37,363 bases of DNA. Source: JBBKWJ01 sp037968895. Lineage in GTDB: Bacteria; Actinomycetota; Acidimicrobiia; Acidimicrobiales; SZUA-35. The position numbers were made by a program, and so were the translations under genes. The stretch lies in NCBI GenBank assembly GCA_037968895.1, contig JBBKWJ010000216.1:1-37363 (forward strand). The letters run 5' to 3'. Each line of letters opens with the position of its first letter. Positions within the stretch are counted from its first letter, which is position 1. Below the pieces are notes generated by a model. It saw only the letters and a list, made by a program, of their open reading frames with translations, did no database searches and was not told the DNA's origin. This document shows positions 7,148 through 15,326 of this stretch, in pieces.

Positions 7148-8179
7148 ATGCAGGTTGCGGCAGAGATCGACTCCGAAGATTCGGCGATCGAATGCTCGGT
7201 GCCAGCAAGAGCAGGTCTACTCGGCAATCCATCAGATGGTTATGGGGGCAGAACACTCGCCCTCGCCGTTACCCAATTTGAAGCAACGGTTCGGTTGGTG
7301 CCGAGCCGTGAAGTTCGCATTGTGACCAACCCAAGTGACGAGGCTGTGTGGGCTTCGCCGGGAGCCTTCGCGCAACACATCGACCGGTTTGGAACGGGCA
7401 TCGGGGCTCAGGCAATTGCCGCCGGCGTACGCACGTTCATGTCGGTTCTCGAATCGCTTGAGCATGGCCGATACGAAGGCTTCACACTGTCGTACGGGAC
7501 GACGATTCCTCGCCAGGTCGGACTCGCAGGATCGTCGGCCCTCGTATTGGCCACGATGATGTGCCTCGAAGAGCACACGGGCGTGTCGATTCCGCGAGAA
7601 GTCCTGCCCTCGCTCGCCCTTGCTGCTGAGGCCGACCACCTTGGGGTGGTCGCTGGGCTTCAAGATCGAGTCGTGCAAACCTATGGCGGTCTCGTGGCCA
7701 TGGACTTCGGCTCGCTTGAAGTCGACGCCAAGTTTGGAGTCAGTCACGGCTCGTATCGGCATCTCGATCCGGCGACGCTGCCTCCCCTCTATCTGGCGTA
7801 CAGCCTTCATGCTGCCGAGCCGAGCGATGTCTATCACCGATCACTTCGTCGCAGGTTCGATAACGGTGACCCCATCGTGCGCGACGTGATGCGCCAACTC
7901 GCGGCGGTTGCGGTTGAAGGCGAAGCGGCGCTGCGGTGGCACAACGCGGGGCGGTTCGGCGAACTCGTTGGCCGCAACATGGAACTGAGGAGAGCGCTTG
8001 GGCCACTGCCTGAGCAGCAGGAGGCTCTGGTCTCGTTGGCTGAGGAACTTGAGTCTCCGGCAACACTCGCCGGCTCGGGAGGCGCAATTGTTGGCGTGTA
8101 CCGCGATCAAGCTCAGTACGATCTTCTCACCGGAGCGTTCGGGGCAATAGGCGCCACCGTGGTTTCTCTCACTCCATAG
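7148..8179 (+). CDS. GHMP-family sugar kinase, glucuronokinase-like
   Basis: A 343-residue GHMP kinase that would phosphorylate a small sugar or related alcohol with ATP. Motif 1 is PARAGLLGNPSDGYGGRT (19-36), a form typical of glucuronokinase-like members, where GNPSDGYGG replaces the more usual GEHTDYNGG. Motif 2, the phosphate-binding loop, is GLAGSSALV (125-133) after IPRQV; Asp173 in GLQDRVVQTYGG is the likely catalytic base; motif 3 is TLAGSGGAIVG near the C-terminus. Its ATG follows the stop of the preceding gene without a gap. Substrate is not determined; glucuronate is the best guess from motif 1. Confidence 0.85.
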   Translation: MQVAAEIDSEDSAIECSVPARAGLLGNPSDGYGGRTLALAVTQFEATVRLVPSREVRIVTNPSDEAVWASPGAFAQHIDRFGTGIGAQAIAAGVRTFMSVLESLEHGRYEGFTLSYGTTIPRQVGLAGSSALVLATMMCLEEHTGVSIPREVLPSLALAAEADHLGVVAGLQDRVVQTYGGLVAMDFGSLEVDAKFGVSHGSYRHLDPATLPPLYLAYSLHAAEPSDVYHRSLRRRFDNGDPIVRDVMRQLAAVAVEGEAALRWHNAGRFGELVGRNMELRRALGPLPEQQEALVSLAEELESPATLAGSGGAIVGVYRDQAQYDLLTGAFGAIGATVVSLTP

Positions 8180-8208
8180 TTTTTCTCTCACCGCATAATT
8201 GCTCTCAC
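8163..8208. repeat. Three short direct repeats upstream of imuA
   Basis: TTTCTCTCAC occurs at 8163-8172 and 8182-8191, and once with one change (TTGCTCTCAC) at 8199-8208. They straddle the GHMP kinase stop codon and lie just upstream of the LexA box. Spacing is 19 and 17 bp. Role unknown. Confidence 0.4.
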
Positions 8209-8223
8209 ATCGGGTGGCGCGTG

Positions 8224-8237
8224 CGAACATATGTTCG
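8224..8237. promoter_or_regulatory. LexA (SOS) box of imuA-imuB
   Basis: CGAACATATGTTCG is a perfect palindrome identical to the Gram-positive SOS consensus (CGAACRNRYGTTCG). Two nucleotides after it comes TATGCT (8239-8244), a -10 box, and 6 nt further the ATG at 8251. LexA bound here would cover the -35/-10 spacer. The arrangement is repeated almost exactly before dnaE2. Confidence 0.9.
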
Positions 8238-8250
8238 CTATGCTGAACCG

Positions 8251-8949
8251 ATGGCCTTACGAGCAGCTCGTGCTGAGCTGTCCCCCGAACTCATCAACAA
8301 GATTCGCCCGGTCACTCTCGCGCAGGAACGCATATTGGCTGTGCCGGAGCCGTTGTTGCCTCTATTTCCATGGGGCGGGCTGCAACGTGGAACCACCTTT
8401 GGGGTGAGCGGAAATGGGTCATGGTCGTTGGCCATGGCGCTCATGGCTGAGTCACTTGGGTCGCAGGGATGGCTTGCCGTTGTCGGTGCCCCAACCTTTG
8501 GGCTTGCCGCCGCGAGTGACTTTGGGATCAGACTCGATCGTGTTCTGGTGGTCGAAGAGCCGGGCCGGTCGCGTTGGGGGGCCGTTGTGAGCTCGCTTCT
8601 TGAGTCGGTCGACATGGTAGCTATTGCCCCTGACGCAACGGTTGGTGCCCGCGACGCCAGACGGCTGGTGGCCAAAGCTCGCGAACAAGAGTCGGTGCTT
8701 CTCCACCTTGATGGAGGACGGTCGTGGCCAACCGGACTCGATACCACGCTTGCTGTTATCGACGAAGGGTGGCAGGGGCTTGGTGAGGGCCATGGCTATC
8801 TCCAAGCTCGAAGGGCGAGAGTCGAAGCGGTCGGTCGTCGGGCGGGCGGGATGAACCGCTCGGTGTCTGTCTGGCTGCCAGGGCCTGACGGCCGCCTCGC
8901 TGCTGCAGGGGCCCAAGTGAGCGAGCTTCGTCCTCGTTTGGTCGGCTAG
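8251..8949 (+). CDS. imuA: ImuA-like (RecA/SulA-fold) mutasome protein
   Basis: Accessory protein of the damage-induced translesion synthesis complex, expected to act with ImuB and DnaE2. It has 232 residues from ATG 8251. I reject the upstream GTG at 8221 because it lies in front of and reads through the LexA box. The RecA-like core is visible: FPWGGLQRGTTFGVSG (39-54), then a central region with the VLVVEEPGRSRWG and DMVAIAPDA strands. The P-loop position reads GVSGNGSWS (51-59), with Trp where Walker A has Lys-Thr, so ATP hydrolysis is doubtful. imuB follows 2 nt after its stop. TATGCT 6 nt before the ATG and no Shine-Dalgarno suggest a leaderless, LexA-repressed message. Confidence 0.85.
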   Translation: MALRAARAELSPELINKIRPVTLAQERILAVPEPLLPLFPWGGLQRGTTFGVSGNGSWSLAMALMAESLGSQGWLAVVGAPTFGLAAASDFGIRLDRVLVVEEPGRSRWGAVVSSLLESVDMVAIAPDATVGARDARRLVAKAREQESVLLHLDGGRSWPTGLDTTLAVIDEGWQGLGEGHGYLQARRARVEAVGRRAGGMNRSVSVWLPGPDGRLAAAGAQVSELRPRLVG

Positions 8950-8951
8950 TC

Positions 8952-10526
8952 GTGGAGTCTGCAGTTCGTATGGTGGTGGTGTGGTGCCCCGACTGGCCAG
9001 TAGTTGCCTGGGGGATCCCGCTCGACGAACCGGCTGCGGTCGTTGTGGCGAATCGTGTGATCGCTACTTCACCCGCTGCTCGTGAGGAAGGGGTCGAGGT
9101 CGGTCAGCGTCGTCGCGATGCTCAAGGGCGTTGTCCTGATGTCGCCATCCTGGAGCGTGATATCGACCGCGAAGCTCGACTATTTGAGCCAGTCGCAGCT
9201 GCGCTTGAGGCAATAACTCCACAAGTCGAGGTCACCGGTGCCGGCTTGGTTGGGTTCCCCACGAAGGGGCCTTCTCGTTTCTTTGGTGGTGATAAGACAT
9301 TGGCCGATGAGGTGTTGGGCGTGGTGCAACCCGTCCTTGCCGGCCGTGGTGTGGCCCGCATCGGAGTAGCCGACGGTGTCTTTGCCGCCCGTCTGGCTGC
9401 CCGCTCAACTCATGCCATTCATGGCCCGGTGATCATCCATCCAGGCGAGTCAGCCACCTTCCTCGCCGGCTTCGGCATCGAGGCTCTAGACATGCCGTCG
9501 CTTGGCGATGTGTTAGTTCGTCTCGGCCTGCGAACGCTCGGTTCTTTCGCCGAACTTTCCGGAGCCGACGTCTCTGGCCGATTTGGCCAGGAAGGCCTCG
9601 TTGCCCATCGATTGGCGAGGGGCGAAGACCAACACCCGCCCGATCTTCGTCGACCGGCTGGCGACCTGGCCGTCACATGGCAGTTTGAGCCAGCGGCGGA
9701 GCGGATCGACCAATGTGCCTTCGCGGCCAAGGCCCTTGCCGACGAACTGCACGCTGCTCTTTGGTCCCAAGGCCTTGCCTGCATTCGTATCGCTATCGAA
9801 GCAGAGACCGAAGCAGGCGAGCGCCAACTCAGACTCTGGCGACACGAGGGCGCGTTATCGGCCGCAGCTCTTGCCGAGCGAGCCAGGTGGCAGCTTGACG
9901 GGTGGCTCAACGCGGGTGCCGGTGGTCGTCCAACATCGGGAGTGGTCAGGCTCACCCTGATCCCTGACGAGGTTGTTCCTGCAAGCGGACGTCAGCTTGG
10001 ATTCTGGGGTGGGAGGGCTGAGCGGGCCGACGACGTCACTCGAGTTGTGGCCAGAATCCAAGCCATGCTGGGGCCCGAAGCAGTCAGCGTGCCCGAACGT
10101 CGAGGGGGCAGAGGGCCCGGTGAACAGATCGAGCTGATCCCTGCGGCCGCGGTCGACCTGGGCGAGCCACGGCCAGCGACCGAAGCGTCATGGGTAACCG
10201 AACCATGGCCAGGCCAGATTCCGCGACCAGCCCCAAGTCAGGTGTTCGACGATCCCCAGCCGATCGAACTCACCGATGTCAATGGCGGAGATCTCATGGT
10301 GACAGGCCGAGGCGATCTCTCGTCGCCACCGGCCCTTGTGCGATTTGGTCGTGGCCGCCGGATGGCAGTGACTGGGTGGGCAGGTCCATGGCCAGCCGAC
10401 GAGCGGTGGTGGGACCCCCTCACACATCGACGGCGGGCCAGGATGCAACTGATGTGTGACGACGGCTCTGCACACCTTGTTTCGATTGAGCATCAGACGT
10501 GGTGGCATGAAGCCTCCTACTTCTAA
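8952..10526 (+). CDS. imuB: ImuB, Y-family polymerase-like mutasome scaffold
   Basis: Y-family DNA polymerase homologue of 524 residues that in mycobacteria is not itself a polymerase but links DnaE2 to the sliding clamp. Here too the catalytic carboxylates look lost: the N-terminus reads VVVWCPDWPVVAW where active enzymes have DxDxFF, and the segment around 90-112 (ITPQVEVTGAGLVGFP) lacks the SxDE motif. A beta-clamp-binding pentapeptide, QLGFW, is at 348-352 after the little-finger-like region. The C-terminus (about 460-524) ends in the usual ImuB tail. GTG 8952 is 2 nt after the imuA stop; the in-frame ATG at 8970 (MVVVWCPDW) is an alternative start. Expression should follow the LexA box at 8224. 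Confidence 0.9.
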   Translation: MESAVRMVVVWCPDWPVVAWGIPLDEPAAVVVANRVIATSPAAREEGVEVGQRRRDAQGRCPDVAILERDIDREARLFEPVAAALEAITPQVEVTGAGLVGFPTKGPSRFFGGDKTLADEVLGVVQPVLAGRGVARIGVADGVFAARLAARSTHAIHGPVIIHPGESATFLAGFGIEALDMPSLGDVLVRLGLRTLGSFAELSGADVSGRFGQEGLVAHRLARGEDQHPPDLRRPAGDLAVTWQFEPAAERIDQCAFAAKALADELHAALWSQGLACIRIAIEAETEAGERQLRLWRHEGALSAAALAERARWQLDGWLNAGAGGRPTSGVVRLTLIPDEVVPASGRQLGFWGGRAERADDVTRVVARIQAMLGPEAVSVPERRGGRGPGEQIELIPAAAVDLGEPRPATEASWVTEPWPGQIPRPAPSQVFDDPQPIELTDVNGGDLMVTGRGDLSSPPALVRFGRGRRMAVTGWAGPWPADERWWDPLTHRRRARMQLMCDDGSAHLVSIEHQTWWHEASYF

Positions 10527-10557
10527 TTGGATAACAGATTCGAGAACCAGTTAGGCT
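10527..10557 (+). promoter_or_regulatory. Candidate promoter of the MFS gene
   Basis: TTGGAT (10527-10532) and TAGGCT (10552-10557) with a 19-nt spacer lie 9 nt before the ATG at 10567. No Shine-Dalgarno is visible. The -35 and the spacer are poor, so this is tentative. Confidence 0.3.
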
Positions 10558-10566
10558 TTCGAACTA

Positions 10567-11847
10567 ATGACCGATCGGACACCAACCCCACGAGGGGGAG
10601 CGTTTAGCTCTCTAGCGATTCGTGACTACAGAATCCTTTGGTGGGCCGGACTTTTCTCGTTTATGTCGGTCCAGATGCAATTCCTGTTGAGAGGCATCCT
10701 CGCCTGGGACCTCACCCTGCGAGAGCGGAGTGTCGGCACGGTGTACTTCTTCTTCGGCGCCTCGATGCTTATCACCACACTCATGGGTGGGGTTGCAGCC
10801 GATCGTTTGCCGAAACGCATTGTTCTCCTGGTGAGCCAATCATGCATCACGCTCGCCGCAGTCGGCATGGGCATCGCCGTCGTTACAGGCCGCGAAGAGT
10901 TCTGGATGCTGCTGCTTGCCTCCGTCATGCAAGGAGGCTCATTCGGTTTTCTCGGTCCCGCCCGTGTCGCATTCTCTGCGGAGCTAGTTGGCCGAGACCA
11001 AATCGGCAACGCCATCGCCCTCACCATGCTCAGCATGAATGGCACCCGAGTCTTTGCCCCTGCGCTCGCCGGTGCTCTCGCCGGTGTGGCGTTCATCGGA
11101 ATTGGTGGCGCCTACCTGGTTGCTGCGGCCTGCTCTGTCTTCAGTCTGTTCGCCATGTTTTTGCTGCCTGCCGGGAAACCGTCCGCGAACACGGTGGCAA
11201 AGAACCCATTGGCCGAGATTGCCGATGGTGTTCGCTATGTTGCTGGTGTGCCGAATCTACGGCGCCTGATCCTTACGTCGTTCATCATCATCATGTTCGG
11301 CTTCAACTACGTGTCGTTCATCCCCGTCTATGTGAAAGACATCTTCGGGGAGACCGATGCGTGGGTGGGTTACTTCAGTTCGATTGGCGCCCTTGGAGCA
11401 GTGGCGGCCGCATACCCGCTGGCGTCGCGTTCGGATTCGCCTCGGGCTAAACAGATCATGATTCTCGCTGGCATCGCCTTCGGCGGAATCGTCGTTGCCC
11501 TTGCGTACTCCCCGTGGTTGCTCCTATCGCTCGCCACCATGATCGGTATCGGCGCCGCGAATACCGCATTCCAGTCGTTGTCAGCCACGCTGGCCATCAC
11601 TGAGTCCGACCCCAGCTATCAGGGCAGAGTGCAATCCATCATGCAGCTTTCATTCGCAGGGTTTGGCCTGGCCGCTCTGCCACTCGGGCAGCTCGCCGAG
11701 ATCATCGGCTTGCGCAACTCGATGGGCATCATGGGCGGTGTCGTCGTGGCAGCCGCGATTCTGTACGGGATTGCTGAGCGCCGCGCTCGGAGCGCCATTC
11801 CCCTGGTTGTCGAACAGGCTCCGGTTAGGGCCGTCGCTCATCGGTAG
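10567..11847 (+). CDS. MFS transporter (EntS/MFS_3-like exporter)
   Basis: Twelve-helix major facilitator protein of 426 residues in the cytoplasmic membrane. After a short polar N-terminus with the DYRILWWAGLFSFMS start typical of this subfamily, the loop between helices 2 and 3 carries motif A as GGVAADRLPKR. A second copy-like region begins at about residue 215 (LRRLILTSFIIIMFGFNYVSFIPVYVKDIFGE), as expected for the 6+6 fold. The closest groups I recognise are EntS/macrolide-type exporters; the substrate cannot be read from sequence. It follows imuB by 40 nt but has its own candidate promoter, so it need not be SOS-controlled. It converges on the GMC oxidoreductase gene with only 28 nt between. 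Confidence 0.87.
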   Translation: MTDRTPTPRGGAFSSLAIRDYRILWWAGLFSFMSVQMQFLLRGILAWDLTLRERSVGTVYFFFGASMLITTLMGGVAADRLPKRIVLLVSQSCITLAAVGMGIAVVTGREEFWMLLLASVMQGGSFGFLGPARVAFSAELVGRDQIGNAIALTMLSMNGTRVFAPALAGALAGVAFIGIGGAYLVAAACSVFSLFAMFLLPAGKPSANTVAKNPLAEIADGVRYVAGVPNLRRLILTSFIIIMFGFNYVSFIPVYVKDIFGETDAWVGYFSSIGALGAVAAAYPLASRSDSPRAKQIMILAGIAFGGIVVALAYSPWLLLSLATMIGIGAANTAFQSLSATLAITESDPSYQGRVQSIMQLSFAGFGLAALPLGQLAEIIGLRNSMGIMGGVVVAAAILYGIAERRARSAIPLVVEQAPVRAVAHR

Positions 11848-11875
11848 ACCGCTACGAGCGTTGAACTTTGGAGTG

Positions 11876-13519
11876 TCAGTCGCCGACCGGTGCGCGGTAC
11901 AGATCGACCTCTAACGGAGGGAGCATATCGTTGCCAAGAATCGCATCGGCTGCTCGCTCGGCGATCATCATTGTTGGCGCGTAGATGTTGCCGTTGGTGA
12001 TGATTGGGATGACTGACGCATCAACGACGCGGACCCCGTCTACGCCATGAACTCGGAACGTATCTGGGTCGATGACGGCCTGTTCGTCGCTACCCATTCG
12101 GCACGTGCACGAGGGGTGAAGCGCAGTTTCGGCGTCTCGAGCAACCCAGTCAATTATCTCTTGGTCAGTCTCGACCGACGAGCCGGGTGAAACCTCGCCT
12201 GCGTTGTAGTCGTCAAAGGCCGGCTGGGTGAGAATCTTTCGTGCGGTCCTGACTGCTTCGATCCACTCCCTGCGATCTTGCTCTGTGGAGAGATAGTTGA
12301 ACTGTACGGCGGGATGTTCGCGCGGATTGGTCGACTTGATCTTCACCGAGCCGCGGGCGTCTGAGAACATCGGCCCAACGTGCACCTGATAGCCGTGGCC
12401 GCCTTCGGGTGCGCTCCCGTCGTAGCGAACGGCGATCGGCAAGAAGTGGAACATCAGATTCGGATATGGCTCATTGGGGTTGCCGCGAACGAAGCCACCA
12501 GCCTCGAAGTGGTTGGTGGCCGCCGGGCCTCGGCGAAAGAGCCATTGAAGGCCGATGAACGGCTTGCGCCAATTGGCGAGGTATGGCTGCATCGAAACGG
12601 GCAACTTCGACTTGTATTGGATGTACACCTCAAGATGGTCCTGCAAGTTCTGGCCGACGCCAGGAAGGTCGTTGATGACATCGATGCCAAGGTTCTTGAG
12701 GTGCTCGGCTTCGCCCACACCAGAGAGTTGGAGCAACTGAGGCGAGTTGAACGCTCCGCCACAAAGAATGATCTCGGCGCTGGTGGCTACCTTGTTGCGA
12801 CGCATGTGGCGGTATTCGATCCCGACAGCCTTCTTACCTTCGAACACGATCTTGTTGGCCTGCGCTCGGGTGATGACCGTGAGGTTCGGGCGTTTCATGA
12901 CGGGGTGAAGATAGGCGCGTGCGGCGCTCAGGCGGCGACCGCGTTTGACGTTCTTGTCGAATGCGGCGACACCCTCTTGTTTGAACCCGTTGACATCATT
13001 GGTGATGTCATAACCCGCTTGCGGACCAGCCTTGAGCCAGGCTTTAAAGAGTGGGCTTGATGCAGGGCCCCGTTCTAGTTCGAGCGGGCCGTCGCCGCCG
13101 CGGTAGTCGTCTTCTCCAGTGATGCATGTTTCCATTCGCTTGAAGTAAGGAAGACAGTGCGCATAGTCCCACGTTTCCATGCCGGGCATCGCAGCCCATT
13201 TGTCGTAGTCCATCGGGTTGCCCCGCTGAAAGATCATGCCGTTGATGCTGCTTGACCCACCGAGAACCTTGCCCCTGGCGTGATAGACCTTGCGACCGCC
13301 CATGTGCGGCTCTGGTTCGCTTTCGTACTTCCAGTCGTAGAACCGTGACCCAATCGGGTACGTCAGCGCTGCTGGCATATGGATGAAGACATCCCACTTG
13401 TAGTCGGGCCGTCCCGCCTCGAGCACGAGCACTTCGTTGGTCGGGTCGGCACTCAACCGATTGGCGAGCGCACAGCCTGCTGACCCGCCACCAACGATGA
13501 TGTAGTCGTACTCACTCAT
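11876..13519 (-). CDS. GMC-family FAD oxidoreductase (choline dehydrogenase-like)
   Basis: FAD-dependent alcohol oxidoreductase of 547 residues. The N-terminal dinucleotide fold IIVGGGSAGCALANRL (7-22) binds FAD, and the GMC signature GKVLGGSSSINGMIFQRG follows. The C-terminus has the catalytic pair: His468 in LHPSCTCRMG and Asn511 in NGN, matching His/Asn of choline oxidase and dehydrogenase. The sequence is BetA-like, but close relatives oxidise many primary alcohols, so choline is not proven. Start ATG 13519 has a strong GAAGGAG just upstream. The next gene upstream on the same strand is a zinc alcohol dehydrogenase, so both may work on one alcohol substrate or in one operon (81-nt gap). 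Confidence 0.88.
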   Translation of the reverse strand: MSEYDYIIVGGGSAGCALANRLSADPTNEVLVLEAGRPDYKWDVFIHMPAALTYPIGSRFYDWKYESEPEPHMGGRKVYHARGKVLGGSSSINGMIFQRGNPMDYDKWAAMPGMETWDYAHCLPYFKRMETCITGEDDYRGGDGPLELERGPASSPLFKAWLKAGPQAGYDITNDVNGFKQEGVAAFDKNVKRGRRLSAARAYLHPVMKRPNLTVITRAQANKIVFEGKKAVGIEYRHMRRNKVATSAEIILCGGAFNSPQLLQLSGVGEAEHLKNLGIDVINDLPGVGQNLQDHLEVYIQYKSKLPVSMQPYLANWRKPFIGLQWLFRRGPAATNHFEAGGFVRGNPNEPYPNLMFHFLPIAVRYDGSAPEGGHGYQVHVGPMFSDARGSVKIKSTNPREHPAVQFNYLSTEQDRREWIEAVRTARKILTQPAFDDYNAGEVSPGSSVETDQEIIDWVARDAETALHPSCTCRMGSDEQAVIDPDTFRVHGVDGVRVVDASVIPIITNGNIYAPTMMIAERAADAILGNDMLPPLEVDLYRAPVGD

Positions 13520-13600
13520 GACTCTCCTTCGCGTGACCAGCGCACGGCTAGTCGAAGGATCAGTATGGCGGCGAGTCGACTGATTGCGTGTGAAAGTGAC

Positions 13601-14689
13601 TCAGTCGAACGTGATGACGCTACGAGCGATGTTGCCGGTCTTCATGTCTTCGAAGCCTTCGTTGATCTCTTCGAGTGTGATCGTTTTCGACACCATCTCG
13701 TCGAGCATGAGACGACCGTCGAGGTACATCTCGACGAACCGGGGCATGTCGGTACGGAACTGATTCGAGCCCATGTTGGAGCCGGTGAGTGTCTTCTCGG
13801 AGAGGAGCTCTGGGCCATGAACCTCGAGCATGGTGCCAACGGGAATCATTCCGATGATTGTGGCTTGGCCGCCAGCGCGGAGCATCTTGAACGATTGCTC
13901 GGCCGTGATCTTCATACCCACAGCCTCGAAGCTGTTGTGGACACCGCCGCCGGTGAGCTCTTGGACAGCCTCTACCGGGTCGTCGTTGGCGGCGTTGATG
14001 ACGTGGGTGGCGCCCATCGACTGGGCGAGCTCGAGCTTGCCTGCATTCATGTCGACGGCGATGATCTTGTTTGCGCCAGCGATGCGGGCGCCCTGAATCG
14101 CAGAGAGGCCAATACCGCCACAGCCAATGACGGCAACTGTTGATCCCGGCTCAACCCTGGCCGTGCGGAACACGGCACCCATGCCGGTGGTGACACCGCA
14201 GCCAATTAACGCTGCCTTGTCGAGCGGCATGTCTTTGTCGATCTTCACCAGGGCCTGCTCGTGCACCAACATCATTTCGGCGTAGGACGAGAGGTGGAGA
14301 AACTGGCTGACTGTCTCGCCGTTACGGGAGAGGCGAGGAGCCTCGCCCGGCTGGCGCACGAGGTCGATGTTCTTACGTTCACAAAGCGACATGTGACCGC
14401 TCAGGCACTGTTCACAGTGACCGCAGAAGGCGGAGAGACAGGTGATGACGTGGTCGCCCGGCTGCACGTAATGGACGGCCGAACCGACGGCTTCGACGAT
14501 GCCGGCCGACTCGTGCCCAAGAATGGTGGGGCACGGGTGCGGGTATTTGCCCTCCATGAAGTGGAGGTCGGAGTGGCAAATGCCAGCAGCTTTCGTCCGG
14601 ATCAGAACCTCACGAGGACCCGGCTTGTCGATCTGTACTTCTTCGATCTCTAGCTGACCCGGAATTGAATTCAATACTGCTGCCTTCAC
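13601..14689 (-). CDS. Zinc-dependent alcohol dehydrogenase (MDR family)
   Basis: Medium-chain dehydrogenase of 362 residues that would oxidise an alcohol with NAD(P). Catalytic zinc ligands are Cys38 (GICHSDLH), His59-Glu60 (GHESAG) and Cys164 (LIGCGVTTG). The structural zinc site has four cysteines, Cys89, Cys92, Cys95 and Cys103. The cofactor fold is VAVIGCGGIGLSAIQGA. It belongs with the class III/NDMA-dependent-like ADHs seen in actinobacteria. The start is GTG at 14689, with GGGGG 6 nt upstream. A MarR-type regulator gene ends 109 nt upstream of it on the same strand and could control it. Confidence 0.9.
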   Translation of the reverse strand: MKAAVLNSIPGQLEIEEVQIDKPGPREVLIRTKAAGICHSDLHFMEGKYPHPCPTILGHESAGIVEAVGSAVHYVQPGDHVITCLSAFCGHCEQCLSGHMSLCERKNIDLVRQPGEAPRLSRNGETVSQFLHLSSYAEMMLVHEQALVKIDKDMPLDKAALIGCGVTTGMGAVFRTARVEPGSTVAVIGCGGIGLSAIQGARIAGANKIIAVDMNAGKLELAQSMGATHVINAANDDPVEAVQELTGGGVHNSFEAVGMKITAEQSFKMLRAGGQATIIGMIPVGTMLEVHGPELLSEKTLTGSNMGSNQFRTDMPRFVEMYLDGRLMLDEMVSKTITLEEINEGFEDMKTGNIARSVITFD

Positions 14690-14798
14690 GGCGGACCCCC
14701 TGGGGTTTCAAATGGTGCGGCAATGCGCACAGGTTAGTTGACTGTTGTGTGTGGGCGAAAGCGGCAGATTGAGTAGCGCACGGTTCGGCGCTCGCGGC

Positions 14799-15287
14799 CT
14801 ACTCCGATTCGTCTGGTTGGTCGTGCGTGTCGACGTAGTGGTCAACGGCAGTGGCGAATCGCTCCAGGAAATCGGCGAGACGGTCACGTTCATCGGCGTC
14901 GAACTCGCTCAGCATTTCGGTGAGCGCGGTCGAGATTACAACGGAATATTCCTGGTACTTCTTGATGCCATCTTTGGTCGCCGACACCATGATCGAGCGC
15001 TGATCATCGACAGCCTTTACTCGCTCCGCGAAATTGCGGTCGACGAGGCAGGCAACAGCACGAGTCGTCGAGGCTGGTGTGATACGAAGTTCGTCGGCCA
15101 GCTCGCCCATGCGAAGCGGACCTTGTTGACAGAGGACACTCAGCGCATCGGCGAGGGCTTGGTCCAGTCCTTCAGGACCAGCGCCGTAGAGCAGGTCTTT
15201 GATCCGCGCTGCTGCCGCGCCGCGGCGAATCTCACGCCATGCGGTGCCGACCCTGCGGCGAATCTCTTCATCTGCTGCCTTGGTCAT
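14799..15287 (-). CDS. MarR-family transcriptional regulator
   Basis: A 162-residue winged-helix DNA-binding protein. The central part, QGPLRMGELADELRITPASTTRAVACLVDRNFAERVKAVDDQRS, shows the MarR recognition helix and the D-x-R-S wing motif (DDQRS). Amphipathic helices at both ends would form the dimer interface. It lies 39 nt downstream of larC and upstream of the alcohol dehydrogenase, all on one strand, so it could be co-transcribed with the lar genes or regulate the dehydrogenase. I see no convincing palindromic operator in the 14690-14798 gap. Ligand unknown. Confidence 0.85.
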   Translation of the reverse strand: MTKAADEEIRRRVGTAWREIRRGAAAARIKDLLYGAGPEGLDQALADALSVLCQQGPLRMGELADELRITPASTTRAVACLVDRNFAERVKAVDDQRSIMVSATKDGIKKYQEYSVVISTALTEMLSEFDADERDRLADFLERFATAVDHYVDTHDQPDESE

Positions 15288-15326
15288 CGCAGCGAGTTTG
15301 GTCGCTCGAAGCGAAAATTGCCATTT

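Noticed and set aside
12380..13060. Plus-strand frame of 226 codons inside the GMC gene
   Set aside because: Antisense shadow of a well-supported oxidoreductase.
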